Positions 1 to 8,285 of a DNA stretch of 14,641 nt are shown piece by piece. This stretch comes from Schizochytrium sp. CCTCC M209059. Lineage: Eukaryota > Sar > Bigyra > Thraustochytrida > Thraustochytriidae. The stretch is taken from positions 1 through 14,641 of the forward strand of contig KN805476.1 in the NCBI GenBank assembly GCA_000818945.1, given 5' to 3'. Numbering within the stretch: position 1 is the first letter of the stretch; the number at the start of each line of letters is the position of its first letter. The translations under genes were made by a program, and so were the position numbers. Under the pieces are notes generated by a model, which saw only the letters and a list, made by a program, of their open reading frames with translations, did no database searches and was not told the origin of the DNA.

Positions 1-825
1 TCGGGTTCGAAGAGGAGACAAGACAAAGTATTTGTTGTCGCCAACTACTTTGGGACCTTCAGAACTGAGAATTTCGGGGGAGCCGAATTACTGTTCAGGG
101 TCCCAAAGAAATGGGTATGACTATGGTGTTCACGTGATGATGATGATGGCAGGGCTCGCAGCTGGACACAGTGAGACTGAGCTCGACATGGCATAGACGC
201 CTGAAGCGGACAGCAATGCGATCCGCAGAAGCGTTTAGCTGCCCAAATTGGTCTTGCTGAACTCATCCTTGATGACAATTCTTTCAATGTGCCATTCCAA
301 ACCCAAATAGACCAAATGCAAGAGCAAATGTCTCAGCAATGACCTTCAAAGCTCAGCACCAAAAGATAAACGGATCTTCAACGAAATTTCTTTTTTTTTT
401 GCACAAAAATTTATTGCAATGTCACGGCCTATCTCTTGCACGTGGCGTCGCGACCGCGAATCCTTAGGAGTTACTATACATTAAATAGACTAAACTCATC
501 AAGTCTCAAATGTAATGGCCTAAACGAGTGAGACGCCCGGGGCCCACCGGGCCCGGAAGATGGATACAGGCAGACTCTCAACTGGCGTCTGCCGGCCCCA
601 AAGGTGCCTTCGCGTGTGGCGGCCAGCGCGGCACCAGCAAGGAGGCCGCGCAGACGTGGCCAGGGCTGTGCGCGCGCGACCGCGAGGGCGCGCGCCCTGT
701 CTGCGCAAAGGAAGAGCAAGAGCAAGAGCAAGAGTAAGAGCAAGAGCAAGGGAAGGAGCCGCTCGCGTGTTGAACGACGGGGCAAGGCCAGCAAGGAATT
801 AAAGGCAATAGCGACGGGGGGGCCC
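1..825. other. 5' flanking region of the PGAP4-like gene, no credible gene
   Basis: No convincing coding region is seen here. The first 480 bases are clearly less GC-rich than the rest of the window and carry a T10 run at 391-400, a GAT-repeat near 135-149, and two CACGTG palindromes at 131-136 and 439-444 that could be bHLH/bZIP-type sites but may be chance. Composition switches abruptly to GC-rich near 530. From 532 onward the frame of the downstream gene is open without a stop (TGA at 529-531) but holds no ATG until 826, so this stretch is either 5' UTR or carries a spliced or non-ATG-initiated 5' coding part. A GTAAG donor-like string lies at 734-738. Confidence 0.5.
712..750 (+). repeat. 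AAGAGC hexanucleotide microsatellite
   Basis: Six and a half tandem copies of AAGAGC, with one AGT variant at 733-735. Read in the frame of the downstream gene it would encode alternating Lys-Ser, and on the opposite strand a Leu run. Whether it is translated depends on the unresolved start of the PGAP4-like gene; with the ATG at 826 it lies in the 5' UTR. Confidence 0.85.
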
Positions 826-2673
826 ATGCGGTCCCGAAGCTCCTCCGATGCAACTTCAATCAGGTCTCTTGAGGCTGGCATGAAGCCAACGTCTAACATG
901 AACGAGCACATGGCGTCTGCTTTCGGACAAGGATCATCACCCACATCGGTGACCTCGACACCAACACCAACCCGGAGAAGAGATAAAAAGCGAAGAACGT
1001 CGCTGCCCTCACGCTCGCTTAGCATGAACGTCGGAATGATGAAGGCCGTGATAGAGCATGATAGATATTCCGACGACAAGCGAGAGCTGTACTCCATCAG
1101 AACGCTTGGCATTCTGAGAGATAGACTCAGATTCTGGTGCACACCGGTGCACCGATTGTTTCTTCTCCTCGCATGGGCTCTTCGCTTAGCCGGCCGCTAC
1201 AGTTCCTGGCAAAAGAAACCTCGAGTATTTGCGGGACTCATCGTCTATTTACTGTTGCTCATGGCGGTTGCCTCGAACTTGAGACATAGTCTCTTCTTCT
1301 CCCCAGATCTGACGGAGGTCATTGCCAACGAAAATGCGCTCATGGCGTGGTCCAAGCCCGCTCTCATGTCGCTCGGGTTTAACGTTCATTCACTCGACGA
1401 AACTGCCGATGAGCTCTCAGCGCCGCGCATTTGCATCGTGATGACCACTGCCGAACGAAAAATACCCTATTCGTACGCCGCTGCGGCCACTGTGCTGCGC
1501 AGCCTGATTGAGTCCAAGGAAGACGGCGCTTTTATCGTCAATGATGTTGGGTTCTACAAGGATCGAAAGAGACCAGGAGTCGACCTTCTCGAGCTGTCCG
1601 GGGTCCAGGTCGTGCGAAGACGTGGATGCGACTACTCCAAGCGCGGCGCGAGCAGGTGCCCGAGACACGTCAAGGCAAAACTTGACTACATACAAAGTCT
1701 AAAGGCCTGCCTCGAAACCACGAGCGCGCGCTATGTGACCGTGATTGACGACGATGTCGTGGTATCCAAGCGCTTTGTCCAACGCCAGCTTCTCGCAGCA
1801 GATGCCTTGCAGGAGAATGCCTTGCCGTGGACCCTGCTGCGCCTATTCCGGACCGACGCATACGATAACTTTTCGCTGGCATCGCCCACTTCGCTGCTGG
1901 AAATTGTACTTTTCAGCGCGGCAAACTCCTTTCTCTGGATTTTCATTTTGGGAAAACCATTTTGGACCGTGCGCACGTGGAGTGCCGAGTTGCGCCACCT
2001 CTTTATATCTCGGGCCTTTACCTTTTTTTGTCTTAGCGCGCTGAGTCTTCTCGTCTTTGGCCGACAAAACACTTTTGCACCCTTTGGTATCCACAGCGGA
2101 GTCTTCAAGAGTCCCAGCGAGGCTGAAAGTGTCGGAATCATGTATCCGCGCCAGATGGCAGATGCGCTCGTTGACTTTCTTCAAAATGGAAATGGACCAT
2201 CTGCTGTGGACGAGGCCATCAACGACTTTTGCGGCCAGTATCATAAAAATGCACCTTGTTTGGTACTGCGCCCCAACCTCATGGAGCACATGGGTCGATT
2301 TTTGTCTCTGTCAAGTCGGAGGACGATCTTAGAGAATACGAGGCTAAAGTTGCACTTTGCGTCAGGCATGCGAACATCCGAGTGGTTCATTTCCGATGAC
2401 TCTTCTCTGCAAGAAAGATTTGAAGCTAAGCGCGCAAAGGCAACGGAGAGCCTAGACTCTCCGCTTTTTGTGTCAGCCTTGGACAATGTCAATCAAATTC
2501 TAGCGGACACGGGCGGCCTGACGCGACAGCCGCTGGTTTTCATTGTTTCTTCCATCGCACTCATCAACATCGTCGGCTTTGGGGAGCACTTTTTTCTTCC
2601 TGTCTCGAGAAAGCACATGCGCAACATTTTGCGCGCCATGCGCCCTCCTCGCCCCCTCATGCGGTCTGTGTAA
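826..2673 (+). CDS. PGAP4/TMEM246-like GPI-glycan glycosyltransferase (GT-A domain split by membrane segments)
   Basis: Predicted Golgi membrane glycosyltransferase of 615 residues. Seen in order: a basic, Ser/Thr-rich cytosolic tail; a membrane helix at about 134-152 (VFAGLIVYLLLLMAVAS); the first GT-A half beginning ICIVMTTAERK; a DxD-type metal/nucleotide-sugar motif VIDDDVVV (Asp308-310); two close hydrophobic segments at about 358-376 and 395-412; the second GT-A half with GIMYPRQMADALVDFL; and PNLMEHMGRFLSLSS. One N-terminal helix plus a helix pair inserted just after the DxD motif is the known hallmark of PGAP4, which transfers GalNAc to the first mannose of the GPI anchor; the P-x-L-x-x-H-x-G motif near the end also fits. 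The protein is longer than human PGAP4 (about 400 residues), with an extended tail and a fourth hydrophobic stretch at about 569-587. The open frame runs upstream to 532 but the first in-frame ATG is 826 (weak context, C at -3); ATG at 880 has better context. Family assignment is from topology and motifs; the donor sugar is not proven. A related GT-A enzyme of another family is the alternative. Confidence 0.7.
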   Translation: MRSRSSSDATSIRSLEAGMKPTSNMNEHMASAFGQGSSPTSVTSTPTPTRRRDKKRRTSLPSRSLSMNVGMMKAVIEHDRYSDDKRELYSIRTLGILRDRLRFWCTPVHRLFLLLAWALRLAGRYSSWQKKPRVFAGLIVYLLLLMAVASNLRHSLFFSPDLTEVIANENALMAWSKPALMSLGFNVHSLDETADELSAPRICIVMTTAERKIPYSYAAAATVLRSLIESKEDGAFIVNDVGFYKDRKRPGVDLLELSGVQVVRRRGCDYSKRGASRCPRHVKAKLDYIQSLKACLETTSARYVTVIDDDVVVSKRFVQRQLLAADALQENALPWTLLRLFRTDAYDNFSLASPTSLLEIVLFSAANSFLWIFILGKPFWTVRTWSAELRHLFISRAFTFFCLSALSLLVFGRQNTFAPFGIHSGVFKSPSEAESVGIMYPRQMADALVDFLQNGNGPSAVDEAINDFCGQYHKNAPCLVLRPNLMEHMGRFLSLSSRRTILENTRLKLHFASGMRTSEWFISDDSSLQERFEAKRAKATESLDSPLFVSALDNVNQILADTGGLTRQPLVFIVSSIALINIVGFGEHFFLPVSRKHMRNILRAMRPPRPLMRSV

Positions 2674-3105
2674 CGCGCATCTGAAAGATAACTGGACATG
2701 ATTTTTTTTTTTTTCTTCGTGGGACGGCCAATTTGTCCTCAACTGTTGGGCAAGAGGGGAGCTTCGTCATTTCGCTATTATTCGGGAACGCCATGCATGG
2801 CTCGACTAAGTCTGACTTGCCCCATGTCTTGAAAAATCGAGGCCGAATGTCTTGTCATCTCCTCCAGCGGTCTTAAAAAGGATGTGTGTTTCCCAGAACC
2901 AGCGCCCAAACGTTATTGCTCTCTCGCGTGGGGGCCCAAGCCCAGGCCCTGCCTGCAGCGAGCAAGCAAGAGGAACGAAAACCTGAGCTACGGCTCTCGC
3001 GCGCGCTAGGGTTGGCGGTGCGGCGGTGCGGCGGTGCGAGCTGCTCTAGGACGGGTCTGTCTCGTGTGAGTTCTTTGCAAGAGGCAGAAAAAGGCGCAGC
3101 AGGCC
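2674..3105. other. Intergenic region between the two glycosyltransferase genes
   Basis: This stretch holds the 3' UTR of the PGAP4-like gene and the promoter and leader of the fusion gene. A T13 run at 2702-2714 lies about 29 bases after the upstream stop codon. A weak TATA-like TTAAAA sits near 2874, about 230 bases before the downstream ATG. The last 100 bases are GC-rich and contain a short tandem repeat. An in-frame TGA at 3067-3069 separates this region from the downstream reading frame. No gene is seen. Confidence 0.5.
3015..3038. repeat. Three perfect tandem copies of GCGGTGCG
   Basis: An 8-bp unit repeated three times without a mismatch, about 70-90 bases upstream of the ATG of the fusion gene and therefore probably in its leader or core promoter. 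It could be a GC-box-like element or simple replication slippage. Confidence 0.8.
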
Positions 3106-6100
3106 ATGCGCCATGGCGCACTATTTGTAGCGCTCGTCTCGACCGTCTTGCTTTCGATACTCTTGGCTTCTCCCTGCGTAGGAGGAAGCCCTGACCCAGA
3201 ATCCGAATGCCGCGAGCATAATGGCAGCGATGGCTCCGTTACCGCCACGGCTGCAGTCCTCGAGATACCTTGTCTCGAAGATGATCGCGCCGACTTTGAC
3301 GACAACTTGCTGTCTCTTTGTCGTCTCGACGCGGTCCTTGTGCAGCACAAGCTCCAGCTAGCAGAGCAGCCACGCATTGGCGGCTTGCATCAGCGAAATG
3401 GAAAGATCATGGCAAAGGCAATCCTTTCCGATGATCTTGGACCATTTTTGGGCGTTTGGTTTGACGTTAACCAACCGGAAATTGCCCTTCCTGTTGCTGC
3501 GCTTCCCAAGGACCAAGGATGCCTGAATGTTTGCATCGCGAACGCAACTAACAAATGCGGGAGCTTTTGTTCATTTCAAAATTTCGACTATGCAAATGCT
3601 CCTCGTGTGAAAATGGTTGCTCCCCCGGTCGTCGACCCCGTGGCTCCATTGCGCCACGTTCGTGAGCGCGCCTGGCGCGGCGATCCAATCCGCATTGTGC
3701 TTGGCGCTGGCTCCGCTCCTGTGCAGGCGGGATGGATTCCAACGCAGCGTCCCGAGCTCGACATTTCGTCAGATGCCGCTTGGAAGGCGGCCCTAGGACT
3801 TGTGCGACCCGATGCGCTCCTCGCAGAACACGTGTGGGAGCATCTCGACCTTATTAATGGTCTGCGCGCTGCGATGCTAGCCGCGCGCCATCTCGAGACG
3901 ACACACGGCTATTTACGTCTCGCCGTGCCCAATGCGCTCTTTGACCAAAATGACGCCAAAGACCTCGCCGACGGACACTGGGTTCAGTACTCTGCGCGCG
4001 GCCTGGCTACAATGCTCCAGGCCGCTGGATTTTCGCAGATCGACACGCTCGAGGCGCACAACATGCAGCTTGAACCTTGGGCGGCATTTCCCCACGAGAA
4101 CACCCGTCGCTGGGGGCGCATTATGCGATCATCGCGCTTTGACCGTCGCGGTCCCGTGAGTATCATTCTCGATGCGTCCAAACCTCTCACGCAACGACGG
4201 CCTGAAGCCATGCGAAAAGAGGCATTGCGCGTCCTCGCGCATAGTCCTGGCGATCCTGATGCTCTGACGGTTCTTGCGTCCCACGAACGGAATGCTCGCC
4301 GGCTCGTTCGCGCCATTGCAAGCGCAAGCGATGTTCGCATTAAGGCTAAGCTGCTCGCCGAAGCCCTGCGCATTGACCCTTTGTGTTGCGATGAAGCCCT
4401 CGCTTCGTTGAGCACTGCACCAACAGAGAACCAGTCGCTTGCTGCCGAAGAGTTTCGGGCCCAAGTACAATACGCTGTTCACGCGAATGACACTCACGCA
4501 GAGCAAATGGTTGCAGCTATGCTTCGCGTGCAGGCTGCACGCGTTAGTGTAAGCAAGCGTCAGGACGACTCGTCGCCCCTGCTGCTTTGCGCCTTCACAC
4601 TGGTGCTCAATGGGATGCCGTTTCTCCGACATCATGTTGGAGCTTTGCAAATTGCCGCACTTGAGCATGGTTTACGCTGGGAGTGGCATCTCGTGGAAGG
4701 CGTTGCGCACGGACGCGCCCATCGAAGTCGGCCCTACGCAAGAGCTCCGCTTCCTCGAGCATCCTACGACCCGGAACGCGGGACCAGCATTGACGGGACG
4801 AGCGAGTACTTGGACTGGCTCCAACAGGCGTATCCTGACCAAATCTTTGTTCACAGACCCTCGGCGGAGCAGCCTTTTTGGCGAGACAAGCTGGAGATGG
4901 CCAATCGCGCGCTCTCTGGAATGCGCGAACCCTGCGTCCTTCTCGAACTCGATGCGGATGAACTTTGGCTTCCCGATGCGCTGTCTCGCGCGTTGAGCAT
5001 GATGAGTACGCCGAGGTCGCCATCGTGTGCCTATGTTGACTGTCATTTTTTCATTGCGCCCAGTCTCGTAACGCAGTCGCGAGGGCCGCATGTGTATTCT
5101 CACGACGACGAGCGCGAGTGGCTTCGTCTTTGGCGATTGCAAGCAGCGCCAAACTCGGGTCGGTACGTTTGGCTCTCGCACGCGCCACCCCGCCTCGCAG
5201 TGCTGGAAGACATGCGCTTGGGCACTGGAGAGGGCGCCAGGTGGCACGTTCTCGAAGGGCATCAGATTTGCGCTTCGCAGTCAGCAACTGCATCGGCAGG
5301 AATCGGTTTCTCACATTATGCCTATGTGATGGAGCACCAAGTCGCGTTTAAAGAAGAGTTTTATGGCTACGAGGGGGGGATGGCGGCGTGGCGGCGCTTG
5401 CAAACGCTGGATCCACCGATCGACATCGCTCGTGAACTGCCGTGGGTAGCGCGAGACAAGGGCCGCGTTGCGGGTTGTTCGCATCCAGTGTGGGCCGACC
5501 GACCCGAGCGGCGCACGGTTCTCCCCAACCTTGCCATTGCCCCCGTTCCTTTGCAAGGGGGATTTGTACAGACGCAAGCAGGCAGCAAGCGACGGCCGAC
5601 AGTCGTATTAGATGGCGTCATTTTTCAATTGTACATGTTTGGCGGCATTCTGCGACTCTGGGCCGACTTGCTGCCGTCGCTGGCGCGAGAGCTTGCTGGA
5701 AAGGGTCTGATGTTGCATCTTATTTTACGGGGCGAAGCTAACGCGCAGCGATCTGTAGCCCTGACTCGCCAAGTGCCAAGATTGATCCAGGAAGGCGTCC
5801 TGGAACTCAGCTTTGCGCCGCTGTGGGACGAAAATCGTCTCGATGAGGGTGAGGCCACCTTGCAAGCCTTGTGCACTCGTCTCGGCGCGAGCGCCATGTT
5901 GAGCACGCTGTACACGCGATGTCCAGCTACGCCCTCTGTGCTTCTTGTCCACGACATGATTCCAGAAGCGATGGGATGGGACTTACGACTGCCCGAGTGG
6001 GCAGCCAAACATCGTGCGCTCGCGTCTGCATCTGCGATTGCGGCCGTTTCTGCATCGAGTGCATCGGCGCTGCAGGATTTTGCGCAGAGACGCGCGTTAC

Positions 6101-6738
6101 AAATTCCTCAACCATCGGTCATTCCGCTTGCCGTTGGCGCCGCGTTTCAGCGCACCTTCACCGAGTCTTCGCGCAGAGACCCATTTTGGCTCCTTGTAGG
6201 GCAGCGGCATGGTTACAAGGGCAGTGGTATTCTTTTTGGTTCGCTCGAGATGTTGCAAAGCCTCGGCGCCGAGACGATGGCGGTGCGTATCGTAGGTGGG
6301 CCACCTCTGACGCACGAAGAAGTAACGGTCGCGGCGCGTGCCGGAGCGGACGTGGTGCACCTCGCCAACGTCGACTCGGATGAGGCCCTTGCGAATCTGT
6401 ACGCAGAGGCACGTGGGCTGTTGTATCTTTCGTTGCAGGAAGGCTTTGGTTTTCCTGTTGCCGAAGCCATGGCTGTTGGATGCCCAGTGGTGCTCCTCCG
6501 TTCCAATTGTGCGAGCCTGGAGGTAGCGACGGAGGAGGTTGCCTTTGTGATTGAGAACCCGACGGATCCGCGCGATGTGGCAGAGACGCTCTTGCGCGTG
6601 GAGCGCGCGTCTAGATCTGAGATGACTGCAAGGATGTTGCGTGGGCAACGTCGCGTGAGCGCGTTGTATTCTTCGTGGCAGCCTGCGGCGGCTCATCTCG
6701 CGCGTACGTTGATGAGTCTGTCGAACCATGTGTTGTAA
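3106..6738 (+). CDS. Trifunctional secretory protein: SAM methyltransferase + GT-A glycosyltransferase + GT4 glycosyltransferase
   Basis: A 1210-residue protein predicted to build and methylate a glycan. Residues 1-26 form a signal peptide or signal anchor (MRHGALFVALVSTVLLSILL then small residues). Residues 30-190 are unassigned and hold a Cys cluster (C139, C143, C151, C155). Residues about 195-320 resemble COG4627-type SAM methyltransferases: glycine-rich motif IVLGAGSAPVQAGW, then LLAEHVWEHL, then GYLRLAVPN. Residues 360-485 are helical and unassigned. Residues about 492-780 are a GT-A glycosyltransferase like those of bacterial polysaccharide loci: FTLVLNGMPFLRHH, HLVEGVA, a DxD motif in LLELDADELW (D616, D618) and WLSHAPPRL. 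Residues 831-1205 are a GT4 retaining transferase with VGQRHGYKGS and the E-x7-E signature EGFGFPVAEAMAVGCPV (E1112, E1120). The ATG is the first after an in-frame TGA at 3067, with G at -3, and no intron is needed. All three catalytic signatures look intact. Sugars, linkage and acceptor cannot be read from sequence. Bacterial ancestry by transfer is my inference. Confidence 0.82.
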   Translation: MRHGALFVALVSTVLLSILLASPCVGGSPDPESECREHNGSDGSVTATAAVLEIPCLEDDRADFDDNLLSLCRLDAVLVQHKLQLAEQPRIGGLHQRNGKIMAKAILSDDLGPFLGVWFDVNQPEIALPVAALPKDQGCLNVCIANATNKCGSFCSFQNFDYANAPRVKMVAPPVVDPVAPLRHVRERAWRGDPIRIVLGAGSAPVQAGWIPTQRPELDISSDAAWKAALGLVRPDALLAEHVWEHLDLINGLRAAMLAARHLETTHGYLRLAVPNALFDQNDAKDLADGHWVQYSARGLATMLQAAGFSQIDTLEAHNMQLEPWAAFPHENTRRWGRIMRSSRFDRRGPVSIILDASKPLTQRRPEAMRKEALRVLAHSPGDPDALTVLASHERNARRLVRAIASASDVRIKAKLLAEALRIDPLCCDEALASLSTAPTENQSLAAEEFRAQVQYAVHANDTHAEQMVAAMLRVQAARVSVSKRQDDSSPLLLCAFTLVLNGMPFLRHHVGALQIAALEHGLRWEWHLVEGVAHGRAHRSRPYARAPLPRASYDPERGTSIDGTSEYLDWLQQAYPDQIFVHRPSAEQPFWRDKLEMANRALSGMREPCVLLELDADELWLPDALSRALSMMSTPRSPSCAYVDCHFFIAPSLVTQSRGPHVYSHDDEREWLRLWRLQAAPNSGRYVWLSHAPPRLAVLEDMRLGTGEGARWHVLEGHQICASQSATASAGIGFSHYAYVMEHQVAFKEEFYGYEGGMAAWRRLQTLDPPIDIARELPWVARDKGRVAGCSHPVWADRPERRTVLPNLAIAPVPLQGGFVQTQAGSKRRPTVVLDGVIFQLYMFGGILRLWADLLPSLARELAGKGLMLHLILRGEANAQRSVALTRQVPRLIQEGVLELSFAPLWDENRLDEGEATLQALCTRLGASAMLSTLYTRCPATPSVLLVHDMIPEAMGWDLRLPEWAAKHRALASASAIAAVSASSASALQDFAQRRALQIPQPSVIPLAVGAAFQRTFTESSRRDPFWLLVGQRHGYKGSGILFGSLEMLQSLGAETMAVRIVGGPPLTHEEVTVAARAGADVVHLANVDSDEALANLYAEARGLLYLSLQEGFGFPVAEAMAVGCPVVLLRSNCASLEVATEEVAFVIENPTDPRDVAETLLRVERASRSEMTARMLRGQRRVSALYSSWQPAAAHLARTLMSLSNHVL

Positions 6739-6907
6739 TGGAATTCTTGTTGTGTGTTTTAATCCCCTACGGTGAGACGTGATGTTCGTGTGCATGACAC
6801 AATGCTCGCTTCGAGCTCGTCATTGCTGCTTGGAAAGCTAACGTTTGAGAGATTGTCAGTCAAAAAAGAACCGGGCGACTTTCTAACCTTGAATACAGTG
6901 ATGATGA

Positions 6908-7519
6908 TCAAATGACTGCCATGGTCTGCATAGCAATGCCCCCTGCGGGCTCGTCGCTTCTTAAACTATTCGAGGTAGGCGTCCGCGTGTTGCGAGGCGA
7001 GTCCGAGATGGTCGGCACAATGACATGTTTGTCAGCTGACGCAAGCGTGTCCCTCGAGGGCCATTTTCCGGTGCAAATCCTCCCCGCGCACGCCAAGCAC
7101 GCCAGCGCTGCGACGATCAGGATGATGATCGCGTACGCGACGGCGCTGTAGATGATCAAAATTTTCGCCCAAGTGCCGCCAGTTCCACGCGCGCTGTTCA
7201 CCTCCGTCACGACCGTGGCCACGATGCCGAGGACAAGGCAGGCTACCGTGACAGCGAGCCCGCATTTGGGGCGTCGGCACCGCCGCGCTGTGGCCCAGGT
7301 TAGGAGCGCTGCCACACCCCACGCAATCGTGCCCGAGGCCACGAGGATTTGCTCGCCGCCCGAGACGCGCACCCCGTGCGATGGCGCGAAGTCCCTCTGC
7401 GGCGACGCCGCGACGGCCCTGGCCAGGCCCAGCACGGGGAGCACCGCGACGAAGAAGCCCACGTAGACGAGGAGTCGCGGGGCCGCGACGACGAGCATCG
7501 CGGCGGTCGCCTCGTCCAT
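6908..7519 (-). CDS. Unrecognised four-transmembrane protein
   Basis: A 203-residue membrane protein that I do not recognise. Four hydrophobic helices are visible at about residues 15-35, 57-77, 86-104 and 118-142, with short loops; the second loop is basic (ARRCRRPK). A Cys-containing juxtamembrane stretch (CLACAGRIC) follows helix 4 and could be lipidated, then a 55-residue hydrophilic Ser/Thr/Pro-rich tail that is probably cytosolic. The open frame extends upstream only to a TTG at 7546; the ATG at 7517-7519 is in a good eukaryotic context (A at -3, G at +4) and is chosen. The gene converges on the fusion gene, with 169 bases between the two stop codons, and points away from the Lon gene. 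The topology recalls claudin/MARVEL-like or other four-helix families, but no motif settles this. An extra upstream exon cannot be excluded. Confidence 0.5.
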   Translation of the reverse strand: MDEATAAMLVVAAPRLLVYVGFFVAVLPVLGLARAVAASPQRDFAPSHGVRVSGGEQILVASGTIAWGVAALLTWATARRCRRPKCGLAVTVACLVLGIVATVVTEVNSARGTGGTWAKILIIYSAVAYAIIILIVAALACLACAGRICTGKWPSRDTLASADKHVIVPTISDSPRNTRTPTSNSLRSDEPAGGIAMQTMAVI

Positions 7520-7697
7520 CGTGAGTGACCCCTTTGAGGACTTCAACTTGTTCGAGCATGACAGCTATTAGAAAGCTTGGCAGGTCCAGGACCTTGTCTC
7601 CAATGCCGTCGGCGTGGCGTCGCCCACGGGTGCAAAGCTTCGCGAAAGTCCGCCGCCATCGCGATTGGCGACAATTTGCGATCGTTCGCACTTAGAT

Positions 7698-7719
7698 AGT
7701 ATACGTATAGTATACGTAC
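7698..7719. repeat. 11-bp tandem palindromic element (AGTATACGTAT/C twice)
   Basis: Two direct copies of AGTATACGTA(T/C). Each copy contains the palindromes GTATAC and TACGTA, and the centre TATACGTATA at 7700-7709 is also palindromic. It is an AT-rich island within GC-rich sequence, about 180-200 bases upstream of the four-TM gene's ATG. It could bind a dimeric transcription factor or supply a TATA-like element; function is inferred only from symmetry and position. Confidence 0.6.
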
Positions 7720-8285
7720 GAGCTGCGGAGTGGCGGTGCGACGGTTTGCACCGCATCCAACTTGGATGGCATCTGCCGCTGGCGCCGCTGGTGGCTGCAG
7801 CCGCCACGCAACGTCGCGTAGCATTGCGCTGAAGCCGCGGTGGCGGGAGGCCAGCTTCAGCCGGAGCGATTGCTCTGGCCACCAAGCCATGGGGATCTCT
7901 TGACCTCGGCCTGTTTCCGTGACCTCCTGCTAGGGAAAGAAAGAACACGCAGCACGGCCCAGTGACGGCGGCTGCGGCTTGGCGCACTGCATTTTCGAGA
8001 ATACATTTCCTGGCACCGAGCACCTGTGCCAGCGCAGCAGCAGCCAGCTGGCCACTCACGTTTGGCAGCTGGCCGCTCGCCATCGAGCATGCGGCCGCCC
8101 GCGTCGCGGTGCAAGGGCGAGGCGCCGCCCAGGGCTGCAGCAGCGGAGACTGCCCGCGGCGCGGCGTCCGTCTCCCGCGTCGTCATCGTCCGCACTCTCC
8201 TGCTATGCCTTGCCCGATATCTCTCCCTCTCTCTGGCGTCGTCGGGAAACGTCGAATTCAAATCTCCAGACAGACAGAAACGACG

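Noticed and set aside
1..15. GGTTCGAA resembling a tRNA T-loop / B-box at the left edge
   Set aside because: No matching T-stem follows, and no acceptor or anticodon arm is visible; too little sequence lies to the left.
45..287. Minus-strand 80-codon open frame at the left edge
   Set aside because: It starts at TTG, and its sequence is low in structure with no recognisable motif.
474..1142. Minus-strand 222-codon open frame with a Leu-rich run and an AATAAA-like hexamer 60 bases downstream
   Set aside because: It is antisense to the PGAP4-like gene; the Leu run is just the reverse of the AAGAGC repeat and the rest shows no domain.
604..2673. Starting the PGAP4-like protein at 604
   Set aside because: The codon there is GTG, which is not a normal eukaryotic nuclear start; the first in-frame ATG is at 826.
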